Below are positions 48,039 through 58,748 of a stretch of DNA of 64,000 bases, one piece after another. The position numbers were made by a program, and so were the translations under genes. This DNA comes from Candidatus Arsenophonus triatominarum (GTDB lineage: Bacteria > Pseudomonadota > Gammaproteobacteria > Enterobacterales > Enterobacteriaceae). The number at the start of each line of letters is the position of its first letter. Positions within the stretch are counted from its first letter, which is position 1. The stretch lies in the NCBI RefSeq assembly GCF_001640365.1, contig NZ_LWMI01000005.1, positions 1-64,000 on the forward strand, in the 5' to 3' direction. Below the pieces are notes generated by a model. It was not told where the DNA came from. It made no database searches and saw nothing but the letters and a program-made list of their open reading frames with translations.

Positions 48039-48356
48039 TATTTATGATAAAGATTCCGATGGAAAAACAAAAAACACGCACTTTTCCGAAATGCTCGCTC
48101 TTGCTAAAAAAAGAGGAATCATACCAGAAGCGGTAGTGATGGATGCCTGATATTCTAGCCTGGATAATCTGAAATCAATTCGCTCTCATGGTTGGGTCTG
48201 GGTAACCACGCTGAGGAAAAACAGGATTGTTAACCATAACAAACAATTGAACAAGTTAGACATCTTAGAAGAAGGAACCTTAATACACTTACGAGGTTAC
48301 GGTTGGGTGACAGTTTTCAAATTTATAGCCAAAAACGGCCGTATTGATTACTTAGT
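48039..48356 (+). mobile_element. IS701-like element fragment (transposase middle part)
   Basis: Reads YDKDSDGKTKNTHFSEMLAL, then IIPEAVVMDA-stop-YSSLDN and SHGWVWVTTLRKNR. It overlaps and extends the 10.5-kb fragment. TGG to TGA at the DAWY position; MITE-1 cuts it after IDYL. Confidence 0.65.
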
Positions 48357-48548
48357 CACGAGTTTCGCACCAATAAAAAAACGCTCTATTTTTAAGTTTA
48401 ATTCAGCATAATATATAAATAGACAAAATCTTATAAATAAAAAGCAACTTATTGTAATTTAAACAAATTTATACGTTTTAGTAACTTGCAAATTAACCAT
48501 TGCTTTTAAGCCATTTCTGGAATTTTATATGCCTGTGCGAAACTCGTG
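48357..48548 (+). repeat. MITE-1 copy 9
   Basis: 192 bp between the IS701-like fragment and the possible spaS tail; no target duplication. Confidence 0.93.
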
Positions 48549-48549
48549 T

Positions 48550-48678
48550 AAAATTTTAAGTTGGTTGCAAAAAGTTGAAAATGAGTGGGATAGGATAGCG
48601 AGGTTACATAAAGAGTTAACATTTTTTATGAGCGTTATTTATGTGAACACGATTTATTTATCTGTTTTAATTATGTAA
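48550..48678 (+). pseudogene. Possible spaS (sctU) C-terminal tail
   Basis: 42-residue frame KILSWLQKVENEWDRIARLH ending VLIM, directly before sicA. In SPI-1 spaS precedes sicA, and FlhB/SctU proteins end in a similar AxILxWL-type helix. Weak similarity, so the call relies on position. Confidence 0.35.
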
Positions 48679-48710
48679 ATGAATGCTAATAGCAATTCAG
48701 GAGATTTACT

Positions 48711-49229
48711 ATGCGCTATAATAATGAAAAAATATCTCTTACTCAGGATGAACAAGATAGTTTTGGTCTTGAAGAAACTATTCTGACCGTTATGAATACG
48801 GGTGCCACACTAAAAGATATTTATGAAATAAATGAGAATGTTATAGAGAATATTTATGCGCATGCTTATGAATTTTATCAACAGGGTAGGCTTGATGAAG
48901 CTGAAAAGTTTTTTAAATTTCTATGTATGTACGATTTAAAAAATGCTGATTATTTCATTGGTTTAGGTGTTGTTTATCAGCTTAAAAAGGATTATTCCAA
49001 AGCCTGTGATATTTATGCTTTATCTTATGTAATGGCAAAAAACAATCATTGCCCTGTTTTTTATTCAGGGCAATGCCATTTGCAAATGGGAGATATTGCT
49101 AAGGCACTTTATTGTTTTGATTTAGTTTGTAATGAAAGTACGGATGTTAAATTAGTAAAAAAAGCGGAAGTTTATCGAAAAGTTATTAAAGAAGCTAGAT
49201 TATCAGAAACAGAAACTTCAATTTCTTAA
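48711..49229 (+). CDS. sicA: SicA-like T3SS translocator chaperone (LcrH/SycD family)
   Basis: 172 residues. Three tetratricopeptide repeats: AYEFYQQGRLDEAEKFFKFL, YFIGLGVVYQLKKDYSKACD, VFYSGQCHLQMGDIAKALYC. Holds the translocators SipB/SipC before secretion and acts with InvF as coactivator in Salmonella. GGAG lies nine bases before ATG. It is followed by the sipB relic at 49260. Intact, although the client gene is dead. Confidence 0.9.
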   Translation: MRYNNEKISLTQDEQDSFGLEETILTVMNTGATLKDIYEINENVIENIYAHAYEFYQQGRLDEAEKFFKFLCMYDLKNADYFIGLGVVYQLKKDYSKACDIYALSYVMAKNNHCPVFYSGQCHLQMGDIAKALYCFDLVCNESTDVKLVKKAEVYRKVIKEARLSETETSIS

Positions 49230-49259
49230 TGTTTTATATTTTTAATTAGGGGTTATTAT

Positions 49260-49586
49260 ATGGGAGAGATAGATACATTTAATATGAGAAAAAATTTTTT
49301 TAATAATGAGAATGTCAATGCTGATCGTTTTAATGAAACTGCCAGCGTTATTAAAGATAAAATTACTATTTCTTCCAAAGAAAGTATCCAATTAAATAAT
49401 AAAGCTAAATTAGAATTAATTCTAACATCAGAGTTTAGCAATAAAAATGTATCTGATAATTCAATAGATATTCCGCAGATTTAGAAAGCTAAATTTTCGC
49501 TGTCAGAAAAAGGTAATTTATTATTAGTATTAGCTGAAATGCAAAAAATTAGTGTCGATCTTCAAGGCGACAAATTAAAACTCAGA
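49260..49586 (+). pseudogene. SipB-like T3SS translocator, N-terminal remnant
   Basis: 74 residues (MGEIDTFNMRKNFFNNENVN) to a TAG at 49482, then the same frame continues with FSLSEKGNLLLVLAEMQKIS to the MITE at 49587. The segment LLLVLAEMQKISVD resembles the SipB/IpaB region, and the position after sicA fits. The membrane-inserting and coiled-coil parts are gone, as are sipC, sipD and sipA. Confidence 0.65.
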
Positions 49587-49763
49587 CACGAGTTTCGCTC
49601 CAATAAAAAATGCTCTATTTTTAAGTTTAATTCAGCATAATAAATCTTATAAATAAAAAGCAACTTATTGTAATTTAAACAAATTTATACGTTTTAGTAA
49701 CTTGCAAATTAACCATTGCTTTTAAGCCATTTTTGGAATTTTATATGCCTGTGTGAAACTCGT
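49587..49763 (+). repeat. MITE-1 copy 10, right end clipped
   Basis: 177 bp, with a 14-bp internal loss and the terminal G missing at the junction with IS982. Confidence 0.88.
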
Positions 49764-50210
49764 TATTCAAATAGTTGAATGCGCATATTTCGTTAAAATA
49801 CTCTAACAATCTGGTTAAAGAGTAGAGCATTATTAAACAATTATGGAAAATCTTACTGAACTTTATTGCCTGATGGATGATTTTTGTAAAGACTTCGAGC
49901 TAAAAATGCATGAAATTTTGCTGAATAACGGTAGTAAGCGTCGTAGACGGTCTACTCAATTTTCATTGGTTGAAATGATGACCTGGTTGTTTTGTTTCAT
50001 CAACTCCGATTCAGCCAATTCAAGGTATTTTATCTCTATCATATCCGTTTATATCTCAGGAAGGAATTTCCTAACTTGCCATCATATTCACGCTGCGTAG
50101 GGTGTTACTTCCGCGCAGTGCCTTAGCTTTAACGGCACTGTTTGAGTCAATTAAGGGAAAGTGCACGGGTCTGTCGGTTGCCGATTCTACTCCGATAGCT
50201 GTGTGTGATA

Positions 50211-51091
50211 TAGCTAGGCGACTTAATTTTGATTACAGCATATGTATTAAAAACAGGTCATCGATAGTGCATCCTGTTTCCATCTTTTTACGTTTAGCTT
50301 GAGACCATTTATGTTCTATAGGATTTAAATCTGGTGAATACACAGGCAAATATTCTATCTGGTGTCCTGCGTTTATAATTGCCTGTTCAATATTCTTACC
50401 TTTGTGAAAGCTAGCGTTGTCCATAAAAATAACAGAATTTTCAGGAAGTTCTGGGAGCAATATTTTTGTGATCCAAACATAAAAAACATCACGGTTAATA
50501 TTGCAATCAAATAATCCGATAGCAAAAAGGGTTGTTCCCAATAAAGCGCCAATAACATTTGTTCTTCCCTTAGCACCCCAGTTTTTCAGGCCAAAACAAC
50601 GGTGACCTTTTGGGGAATAGCCGTGAGTTCGTGGAGTGTCATGTGAAAAACCACTTTCATCAATAAAAACAACAGATTTATCTTTTTTTTCATACTGTTG
50701 TCTTTTTTGCTGATGTGCCAGCCTGTCGCTTTCGTTGGTTTTTGGATGGAATAGAGTTTTTTTTATAGGTTAATCCCAGCTTTTTAAGGGATTGCCAAAT
50801 AGTCTTTTTACAAACACCGAATCGCTCTGCCCGTTCCTTTTGGTAAGCATCTGGATACTGTTCCACATCTTTTGCTAAAGCATTTTTATCGAGCTTCCTC
50901 TTACGTGGCGTTGAATTTTTTGGCTCTGGTCGTTTAAGCCAACGTACTAAAGACGCTTTTCCAATACGGAATTGTTTCGCAGTTTCTCGAATTGTTAAAC
51001 CTTCGGCTTTCCTTACAGATATTACTTTACGTCGAAAATCAATTGTATAACTCATAACACACCTTGTAATCAAAATTAAGTCGCCTAGCTA
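50211..51091 (-). mobile_element. IS630-family element, copy k
   Basis: 881 bp, TA at 50209-50210 and 51092-51093. Shares its one internal variant with copy e. Confidence 0.93.
50233..51055 (-). CDS. IS630 transposase of copy k
   Basis: Frames 51055-50690 and on to 50233, A8/A8. Confidence 0.8.
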
Positions 51092-51272
51092 TAACTTACC
51101 GATCCGCCGGCATAAAGTCTTCGATGGGATAGCTGAACGAGGAAAAACCTCAACAGGTTGGTTCTTTGGTTTCAAACTTCATGTAATTATCAATCATTTG
51201 GGGGAAATACTCAGTTTTCGACTTACACCAGAAACACCGATGATCGGAAACCATTACCTGAGCTGATAAAAT

Positions 51273-51450
51273 CACGAGTTTCGCACAGGCATATAAAATT
51301 CCAGAAATGGCTTAAAAGCAATGGTTAATTTGCAAGTTACTAAAACGTATAAATTTGTTTAAATTACAATAAGTTGCTTTTTATTTATAAGATTTATTAC
51401 GCTGAATTAAACTTAAAAATAGAGCGTTTTTTATTAGTGCGAAACTCGTG
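51273..51450 (-). repeat. MITE-1 copy 11
   Basis: 178 bp, reverse orientation, in IS982 copy 3. Flanks AAAAT and AAAAG fit a target duplication with one change. Confidence 0.88.
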
Positions 51451-51810
51451 AAAAGATCTTTCTGGTTGTTTGTATGCGGATAAAGGGTATTCTATCAGCT
51501 TCACTGAAACAGCAACTGAAAACAATGGGAATTAACCTTATAACGAATATCAAGAAGAAAATGAAGCCTGTTGAACAGACTTGTTTCGACAAAGCCATCT
51601 TGCGTCATCGTTCTGTCATTGAAACGGTATTGATGAGTTAAAATCTTTGTCAGATAGAGCATACGCGGTACCGCTCTCCTGCTAACTTTGTAGTGAATTT
51701 ATTAGCCGGGCTGGTTGTGTGCATATTGTTTAATTCCATCTAAACCAAAGATACCTGTGGCAGGAACATCTCTTCAAGCATAATTGATAATGCTTATCCC
51801 GAACTCAGGT

Positions 51811-52013
51811 TTTTTATTTAAAAGTCCCTGAAATTAGGGGCTTAATAAGGTTATTTTTTGTGCTCAATAACTTCTGGTTGAGATTTTTGACCAATAGTTA
51901 TTTTTTTGTGGTTTTTCTTTTTCCGGTATTTCGTAATACGTGTAAAAATACGCACGCCTGATTAATGAACAAATCAAGCGCGAATAATAGTTTCTATTAT
52001 TTTATAGTTAAAT
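51811..52013 (-). terminator. 3' region of the metalloprotease gene with hairpin
   Basis: The hairpin AAGTCCCTGAAATTAGGGGC followed by TT (51821-51842), with a T/A run beyond it on the minus strand, may terminate the metalloprotease transcript. The rest of this stretch is non-coding. Confidence 0.4.
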
Positions 52014-53924
52014 TTAACTATATCTCCTAAAATGCGAATTTTTATTTATACTTCTTAAATGATTTGCTTGTTGATCTAACCAATGATCAAATTCTTTTTT
52101 GTATTGTTTTCCGAACTTATTTAATAATCTTGAATAGGATAAGTTATTATTTTCTAATTGAATTGGTTGTCTAAGAGCGTGTACTAATTCACGACGAACA
52201 GAGCGACGTTGTGGGGAGCTATCAAGAAATTTATGAACAAAATATGGCCAAGCATATAATCTTTCGTTTTTACCATTAGCAGAAAAGTTATCAATGTCAA
52301 TAATTTGATCTAAGGTGGGTCGCTTATTAAGCGGGCAATACATCAGAGTTTGGTTTGCATATTTATTTTTTTCACCGTGGGATATATATTCAGCAAGCCC
52401 TTCAGTCCACCATGAAATTTCTTCAGAGGAAAATTCTCCACCATCACCATACTTATTATATTTACCATCAAGATAATGAACAATTTCATGTCCAAAATTA
52501 TGAACATCATTTCCTTTCATGTAAACAAAGATGCGAGGCTGATTATTAGGATTTTTAGGATTTCCTTCAATATAAATACCTCCATTGTTAGTATCTATAC
52601 GAAAAGGATAATTACCATAACGGTTATAAAGTTCTTTGTTCTTCATTACAATAATTTCTAATGGTTTGGAGTGATCGTCTTTTACTTTATTTTCTCCAAA
52701 CGTATTATAAAAATTATGTAAAACTTTATCGGCTATAATATTAAGTTTATTTCTTTCTTCGCTATTAAAATTATCAGAAGATATTACTTTATATCCATTG
52801 TTAAGTTTAAAACTATGAGGAATAAACTCTTCTTCTTTAATTTGTTTAATAAAGCCATAAAAGTTTTTTCCGTTATTTTTTTCAATATTTCTTCCAGTAT
52901 CTTCTAAGTATTTAGCGATAACTACATTAATCTCTTCACGTAAATCACTTTTAGCAGGGAGATTTTTATAGTTTTTTAGTATAAATTCCAATTTGGAATC
53001 TATATCATCGCGTGTTAGAGTCCAAGTACTAGGATTATTATTTTTTTCAATATTTATAATATGAGCTAATGCATCCATACTACAACGTAAATGATAAAGT
53101 GGAAATTTATCTTTTTTTTCATCAATAATTTCTAAAGATTGGCTAATGGTATTGAATAAGGTGACTTCTGTTACTTCTTTATTTTTAGATAAGAGTTGGC
53201 TTTCTGGTGTTCCTGGTCTTATGTAACAAAGTAAATTTATAATTTTCCCCAAATTTACTGAAAAAGTGTAGTTTTTTAATAGATTTTCTTGATTTGAAAC
53301 ATGATATTTTAATATGGTATGAATATTAGAATAATTTGTGGTTAAATTATTTCCTTGTATGTTATTTCTAATCATTTCTGTTGTTGCTGCCACCCAAGAT
53401 TCTGTTAATTTTAACAAATCCTTATTTGGTTCTGTTGATGCTTGTGGCAAAGTTTTATATGTTTGAGATAGATAGTTTCCTATTTTCTGTAATGATTTTG
53501 AAGCAATATTATTTGTTGTGCTCCAATATGGATCTGATGTATTAATTCTATGATATAGACTTTCAATATATTTTGATAATAAACTAAGGTTGATTATGTT
53601 TTTTTCTGGATTGTCAATTAGTTTATCGATTACTTTAATTGCTGTAATTAAAGTTTTTTGGCTATGTGGATAACTTGTTTTTAAAAATAATTCTCTTTCA
53701 TCATAAAGATCTTCCATTAACCTCTTTTCCATAGAGGTGAGCTCTATATCAGATGGAATATGAGTTAAGTATCTTGGAGAATTTTTTTGTTCATGGTTTT
53801 CAACAGCATTTAAATTTTTTCCTTCCGTAGATAATTTTTCCAAAAGATTGGTACTTTTGAGGTTATGTGTATCATCGAAATAAACATTAGATTTATAATT
53901 AACATTGTTTAAGTTTATTGACAT
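52014..53924 (-). CDS. M9 collagenase-type zinc metalloprotease, putative secreted effector
   Basis: 636 residues, intact. The gluzincin site is complete: H479-E480-x-x-H483 (FGHEIVHYLDGKYN) and the distal ligand E508 in WWTEGLAEYI, the pattern of peptidase family M9 (bacterial collagenases such as ColG and Vibrio collagenase). Residues ~60-350 are helical and fit the activator/saddle region; ~370-620 form the peptidase. The PKD and collagen-binding domains of clostridial enzymes are absent. No signal peptide or membrane helix is visible; the asparagine-rich N-terminus MSINLNNVNYKSN is typical of type III substrates. Only 2.4 kb from sipB and invB/sicA-type chaperone genes lie in the same island. 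No strong Shine-Dalgarno site is seen. Confidence 0.85.
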   Translation of the reverse strand: MSINLNNVNYKSNVYFDDTHNLKSTNLLEKLSTEGKNLNAVENHEQKNSPRYLTHIPSDIELTSMEKRLMEDLYDERELFLKTSYPHSQKTLITAIKVIDKLIDNPEKNIINLSLLSKYIESLYHRINTSDPYWSTTNNIASKSLQKIGNYLSQTYKTLPQASTEPNKDLLKLTESWVAATTEMIRNNIQGNNLTTNYSNIHTILKYHVSNQENLLKNYTFSVNLGKIINLLCYIRPGTPESQLLSKNKEVTEVTLFNTISQSLEIIDEKKDKFPLYHLRCSMDALAHIINIEKNNNPSTWTLTRDDIDSKLEFILKNYKNLPAKSDLREEINVVIAKYLEDTGRNIEKNNGKNFYGFIKQIKEEEFIPHSFKLNNGYKVISSDNFNSEERNKLNIIADKVLHNFYNTFGENKVKDDHSKPLEIIVMKNKELYNRYGNYPFRIDTNNGGIYIEGNPKNPNNQPRIFVYMKGNDVHNFGHEIVHYLDGKYNKYGDGGEFSSEEISWWTEGLAEYISHGEKNKYANQTLMYCPLNKRPTLDQIIDIDNFSANGKNERLYAWPYFVHKFLDSSPQRRSVRRELVHALRQPIQLENNNLSYSRLLNKFGKQYKKEFDHWLDQQANHLRSINKNSHFRRYS

Positions 53925-54110
53925 AGTAGGTTAATTCCATTTACGTTTAAAATCTAAATAAAATAACAAACCTGATCATGCGTAATTAATTCACTAGACA
54001 TTTTCGAAAGATACTTTACTTATTCTTTAATTTTTAGTCAATAAATAAAAAATTATTATTTTCATTAAGTTATATTTTAAATTTTAATCTCCATACTCTT
54101 TGTTCTTTAA

Positions 54111-54301
54111 CACAAGTTTAGCACCAATAAAAAACGCTCTATTTTTAAGTTTAATTCAGCATAATATATAAATAAACAAAATTTTACAAATTAAAAACAA
54201 CTTGTTGTAATTTAAACAAATTTATACGTTTTAGTAACTTGCAAATTAACCATTACTTTTAAGCCATTTCTGGAATTTTATATGCCTGTGCGAAACTCGT
54301 G
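54111..54301 (+). repeat. MITE-1 copy 12
   Basis: 191 bp about 190 bp upstream of the metalloprotease start. Left end CACAAGTTTAGCAC carries two changes. No clear target duplication. Confidence 0.9.
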
Positions 54302-54404
54302 CCTGTAATTCATCCTAAGCAGTTTTCTCGAAAAACGTATGGATTAAAGTACAGAAAAAATTTTATCGTTGCTCACAATGCGTTATAGGAACTTTTGATT
54401 TTAG

Positions 54405-54440
54405 CAAAAAAACACCCCGTGAGGTTAACGAGGTGTTTTG
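54405..54440. terminator. Bidirectional terminator
   Basis: AAAACACC(C)CG, loop, CG(A)GGTGTTTT, with A and T runs on the two sides; works in either direction. The remainder of 54302-54586 is non-coding. Confidence 0.7.
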
Positions 54441-54586
54441 ATGGCATGAAGGATTACTGCTATGTAATGAAAAGATTGCCCATTCAATATAGCCTATTTG
54501 TTTGTTATGATGCAATTTGTTATGTAAACAGTGAAAATATTAGATGAGTAAAAAATTTACTCCAAATTAAAAGCGAATATTACAAG

Positions 54587-55827
54587 ATGAATAAAAAATT
54601 CACCCTAACTTCCCACGATAGTATATTCAAGCAATTTTTAAGTGAAAAAGAGACCGCCAAAGACTTCTTTGATGTCTGGCTACCTAAGGAGATTAAATCA
54701 CTATGTGATTTAAACAGCCTCAAAGTGGAATCTGGCTCATTTATCGATAGTGAGATGAAAAATTACCAGAGCGATATTCTCTATTCAGTTAATACCCAAC
54801 AGGGGCAAGGCTATATCTACCTACTGAATAGAGCACCAGTCCACCCCTGATAAACTCATGGCATGGCGACTCATGCGTTATAGCATGGCAGCCATGCAGA
54901 AGCATTTAGAGGCCGGTCACAAAGAGTTGCCGCTGGTTTTTCCCACCCTGTTTTATTGCGGTGAACAAAGCCCTCACCCCTATAGTACTCATTGGCTTGA
55001 CTGTTTTGAAGATAGAAAACTAGCAGAGCGTATCTACACCAATCCCTTTAAGTTAGCAGATGTTACTACCCTTGACGATGGTGAGATTATGCAACATAAG
55101 CGAATGGCTTTATTGGAATTATTACAAAAACACATTCGAAGACGGGATATGACCGAGCTACTGGATAGTATTGTTAAATTGTTGTCATATAATTATTATA
55201 CCGATAATCAGGTTATCACCCTGTTAACTATCTCATTCAGGGAGGAAACGCACAAAAACCTATGGAATTTATTACTGACACGAGTTTCGCACAGGCATAT
55301 AAAATTCCAGAAATGGCTTAAAAGTAATGGTTAATTTGCAAGTTACTAAAACGTATAAATTTATTTAAATTACAATAAGTTGTTTTTAATTTGTAAAATT
55401 TTGTTTATTTATATATTATGCTTAATTAAACTTAAAAATAGAGCGTTTTTTTATTGGTGCGAAACTCGTGACTGAGATAGCCAAACAATCAGAGAAACAC
55501 GAAGGAGCACTTATGACTATTGCTCAACAAATTGAAGAGATCGGAATCCAAAAAGGTATACAACAAGGTAAAGCAGAAGGCCGTCAGGAAGGAAAACTTG
55601 AAGCTCAGCTTGAGATAGCAAAGCAAATGCTAATAACAGGTATGGATCGGCAATCTGTGATAAAATTTACGGGTTTGACTGATGCCGAAATGATTAACAT
55701 GTTTAAAGATAAAGATGACGGAACGCAAGAAATTAACCCTCAATCGCCCAAGAAAGGCTTCACAGGAAGAGCATACCCCAAAGTAACCCAGTTTACCGTA
55801 AAAGGTCTGGGTGAATGCTGCATCTAA
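54587..55827 (+). pseudogene. Rpn-type recombination-promoting nuclease / YhgA-like, broken
   Basis: Starts MNKKFTLTSHDSIFKQFLSE, the usual Rpn N-terminus (PD-(D/E)XK nuclease fold, D in YQSDILYSV). A single extra A near 54828 breaks YLLIEHQSTPDKLMAWRLMR into two frames. The second (54858-55278) runs to LLL, where MITE-1 with TSD ACTGA interrupts. The third (55471-55827) has the C-terminal GIQKGIQQGKAEGRQEGKLE helical region. The last ~30 residues look unrelated to the family. A proline-lysine stretch (KPQPKKPV) near 55865 recalls TonB but is too short to name. Confidence 0.85.
55279..55470 (-). repeat. MITE-1 copy 13 (TSD ACTGA)
   Basis: 192 bp, ACTGA at 55274-55278 and 55471-55475. Confidence 0.93.
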
Positions 55828-55888
55828 AAAATAGGTAAAAAAACCGAAACCAAAAAAGGTAGCAAAACCGCAGCCCAAGAAACCTGTT

Positions 55889-56080
55889 CACGAGTTTCGC
55901 ACAGACATATAAAATTCCAGAAATGGCTTAAAAGCAATGGTTTATTTGCAAGTTACTAAAACGTATAAATTTATTAAAATTACAATAAGTTGCTTTTAAT
56001 TTATAAGATTTTGTCTATTTATATATTATGCTGAATTAAACTTAAAAATAGAGCGTTATTTTATTGGTGCGAAACTCGTG
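55889..56080 (-). repeat. MITE-1 copy 14
   Basis: 192 bp, reverse orientation, no target duplication. Confidence 0.92.
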
Positions 56081-56175
56081 ACGTGATTAAAAAATTTCAC
56101 TTTTTTTCAAATTTGCACCCGAAAATCGTTATTTTGAAATTCTGCTATACTCAATAATTAGATTTTTCTATCCAT

Positions 56176-56212
56176 CTACGCCAGATAATGAATATCTGGC
56201 GTTTTTTTTTTG
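56176..56212 (-). terminator. Strong intrinsic terminator
   Basis: ACGCCAGAT / ATCTGGCGT stem followed on the + strand by nine T. On the minus strand it lies just after the parA operon, with few T there, so it fits + strand read-through best but may serve both. Confidence 0.7.
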
Positions 56213-56222
56213 AGTTTTAATT

Positions 56223-56367
56223 CTAGAAGGGGATGTCATCATCAAAATCAGGAATTAATGACTCATTACTTTGATTAGATTGAGGTGTATTACGTATTGA
56301 ATGTTTTGGCTGAATCATCCACATTCTTTTTAATATCTTTTGTTTTAAAATTAATTTTTTTAGCCAT
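56223..56367 (-). pseudogene. Small partition-operon gene with SSB-like acidic tail
   Basis: ATG at 56367 directly follows the parA stop (TAAATG). It starts MAKKINFKTKDIKKNVDD and stops after 25 residues. In the next frame WMIQPKHSIRNTPQSNQSNE continues to LIPDFDDDIPF, the tip sequence of single-strand binding proteins. Small genes after parA commonly begin this way and have NxDDW or DAW next, so an 8-bp loss (GGATGATT twice to once) would explain the break. A true ssb remnant is the alternative. Confidence 0.5.
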
Positions 56368-56399
56368 TTAAAACTCCAAAATCTCATCGACTAAACTAG

Positions 56400-57435
56400 A
56401 AGCGTGTTGCTTAATAGTGAAATAAGGGTATTCGGTGATTGAAGTAAATTTTAGGCTGTTCTGAGATGGAAATTCCAAAGACCGGCACTAAGGAGTAAAA
56501 AGGTATCATCAATAAAGGGTCTACGATTCCGTAAAATTTGGGTCATACAACCGAGGCGCTTGATACCCGCGATGGCGTGTTCAACCGTAATACGGATGCC
56601 CGAGATTATTTTATTTTCTTGTTTTTGTTCAGGCGATAAAGGTCTTTTTCGAGTTCCTTTTTTTGGGATTTGTGTATTAGGATGCTGTTTATCTATACCT
56701 TGAAAACCGGTATCGGCCCAGATGGTTACCTCAGGGGGAATATGGCGAATTATATCGACTTTATCGAGTAAGCGTTTATCGTGACGGCGCCCATTTTTGA
56801 TCATGGGGATAAATCCAATTTTCCTCGTTTCGTCAGTCATAATAAGCCCTTTTCGAGTGGTCTGTCTTTTCTTTCCCGAATACATTTTTTTTCGCCGACG
56901 CAGATTCTTAGGCTTTTGGACAGGTCGCTCTGTCCCATCAATAAAGACGTCTTTAACTCCAGGAAAGGCGCGAAAAAATTCCTCAGCAGAGCGAATTTGA
57001 CGAGCGGGCAAAACACATTCTCGCCCCAAGGTCATCTCTAAAACCGGCAATAATATTTTTACCCAGCGACATACCCGTGTTCTATCTAAACCAAAAAGAA
57101 GTCCTTGCAAATCATAGGTCGGATAACATTTTAAATACAATAAAATAAAAAGCAGTTTATCTAATGGGGTTGGGATAAATCCTTTCTGCCCTGCACCCAT
57201 CTGCCGCTCGTGATCTTTTCGATTCTTTTTCCGATAAATCAAATAACAAGCTGAAAATTCAGCGGCTAAATTTTTCAATTCTTCGACTGATAATCCAATG
57301 ATTGCTTTACATAAACGATTATCTCGTAACAACCGCTCTTTGTTGATCATTTCAAACCGTTATTTTCTAAGTTAAACCTCTTTTTATTGTCTATAGCGTG
57401 ACAAAAAATGCAAGTCTCTATTCAGCAACTATTTT
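56400..57435 (-). mobile_element. IS5-family (ISL2-like) element, copy 2
   Basis: 1036 bp near the 3' end of parA, TSD TAG at 56397-56399 and 57436-57438. Confidence 0.9.
56451..57350 (-). CDS. IS5-family transposase, copy 2
   Basis: 299 residues, protein identical to the 13.5-kb copy; probably active. Confidence 0.9.
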   Translation of the reverse strand: MINKERLLRDNRLCKAIIGLSVEELKNLAAEFSACYLIYRKKNRKDHERQMGAGQKGFIPTPLDKLLFILLYLKCYPTYDLQGLLFGLDRTRVCRWVKILLPVLEMTLGRECVLPARQIRSAEEFFRAFPGVKDVFIDGTERPVQKPKNLRRRKKMYSGKKRQTTRKGLIMTDETRKIGFIPMIKNGRRHDKRLLDKVDIIRHIPPEVTIWADTGFQGIDKQHPNTQIPKKGTRKRPLSPEQKQENKIISGIRITVEHAIAGIKRLGCMTQILRNRRPFIDDTFLLLSAGLWNFHLRTA

Positions 57436-57867
57436 TAGATATTTCTTTACTTGAAATTCCATCTGGATCGGATTCAAAAACAACATTTCCAGAAGCAGCA
57501 GTTTCGGCATAAATGACACGTTGAGAAACCACTGAGCAAAAAACCTTTGTTTCATATTGCGATAAAGCTTCAGTGACATCTCCCCCAATCGCTGTATTTT
57601 TTATTTTACGATTAACAACAAAGGTATATTTAAGTTTATCTTTAAAAATAATAGCTTCTTTAATTAAATCAATAACCTCTTGTGCTGCCCAAATATCGTA
57701 TGGACTAGGCTGAACAGGAATCAAAACTAAATCAGAGGCTAATATTGCAGAACGCGCTAAATTAGTGCACCTGGGAGGGCAATCAATTAAAATAAAATTA
57801 TAATCTTTGATTAAAGATTTAATTTCTTTATGAAGAGTAGGTTTGGGTAAACCAACAACCGTGAATA

Positions 57868-58748
57868 TAGCTAGGCGACTTAATTTTGATTACAAGGTGT
57901 GTTATGAGTTATACAATTGATTTTCGACGTAAAGTAATATCTGTAAGGAAAGCCGAAGGTTTAACAATTCGAGAAACTGCGAAACAATTCCGTATTGGAA
58001 AAGCGTCTTTAGTACGTTGGCTTAAACGACCAGAGCCAAAAAATTCAACGCCACGTAAGAGGAAGCTCGATAAAAATGCTTTAGTAAAAGATGTGGAACA
58101 GTATCCAGATGCTTACCAAAAGGAACGGGCAGAGCGATTCGGTGTTTGTAAAAAGACTATTTGGCAATCCCTTAAAAAGCTGGGATTAACCTATAAAAAA
58201 AACTCTATTCCATCCAAAAACCAACGAAAGCGACAGGCTGGCACATCAGCAAAAAAGACAACAGTATGAAAAAAAAGATAAATCTGTTGTTTTTATTGAT
58301 GAAAGTGGTTTTTCACATGACACTCCACGAACTCACGGCTATTCCCCAAAAGGTCACCGTTGTTTTGGCCTGAAAAACTGGGGTGCTAAGGGAAGAACAA
58401 ATGTTATTGGCGCTTTATTGGGAACAACCCTTTTTGCTATCGGATTATTTGATTGCAATATTAATCGTGATGTTTTTTATGTTTGGATCACAAAAATATT
58501 GCTCCCAGAACTTCCTGAAAATTCTGTTATTTTTATGGACAACGCTAGCTTTCACAAAGGTAAGAATATTGAACAGGCAATTATAAACGCAGGACACCAG
58601 ATAGAATATTTGCCTGTGTATTCACCAGATTTAAATCCTATAGAACATAAATGGTCTCAAGCTAAACGTAAAAAGATGGAAACAGGATGCACTATCGATG
58701 ACCTGTTTTTAATACATATGCTGTAATCAAAATTAAGTCGCCTAGCTA
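57868..58748 (+). mobile_element. IS630-family element, copy l
   Basis: 881 bp, TA at 57866-57867 and 58749-58750, opposite to parA. Confidence 0.93.
57904..58726 (+). CDS. IS630 transposase of copy l
   Basis: Frames 57904-58269 and on to 58726; one A to V change (LDKNALVKD). Confidence 0.8.

Larger units (their letters stand above)
49843..51790 (+). pseudogene. IS982 transposase, copy 3, dead
   Basis: MENLTELYCLMDDFCKDFEL at 49843. Missing A in ATGACCTGG (49978), disturbed sequence at GTAGGGTG (50098), IS630, MITE-1, extra bases in TATTCTATC (51488) and loss near 51630 all break it. Confidence 0.85.
49764..51810 (+). mobile_element. IS982-family element, copy 3, with IS630 and MITE-1 inside
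   Basis: Left end lost at the MITE; right end CTTATCCCGAACTCAGGT at 51793-51810. Interrupted at 50211-51091 and 51273-51450. Confidence 0.87.

Noticed and set aside
50102..50302. 66-codon ORF joining IS982 and IS630 sequence
   Set aside because: An accidental fusion across the insertion point, not a gene.
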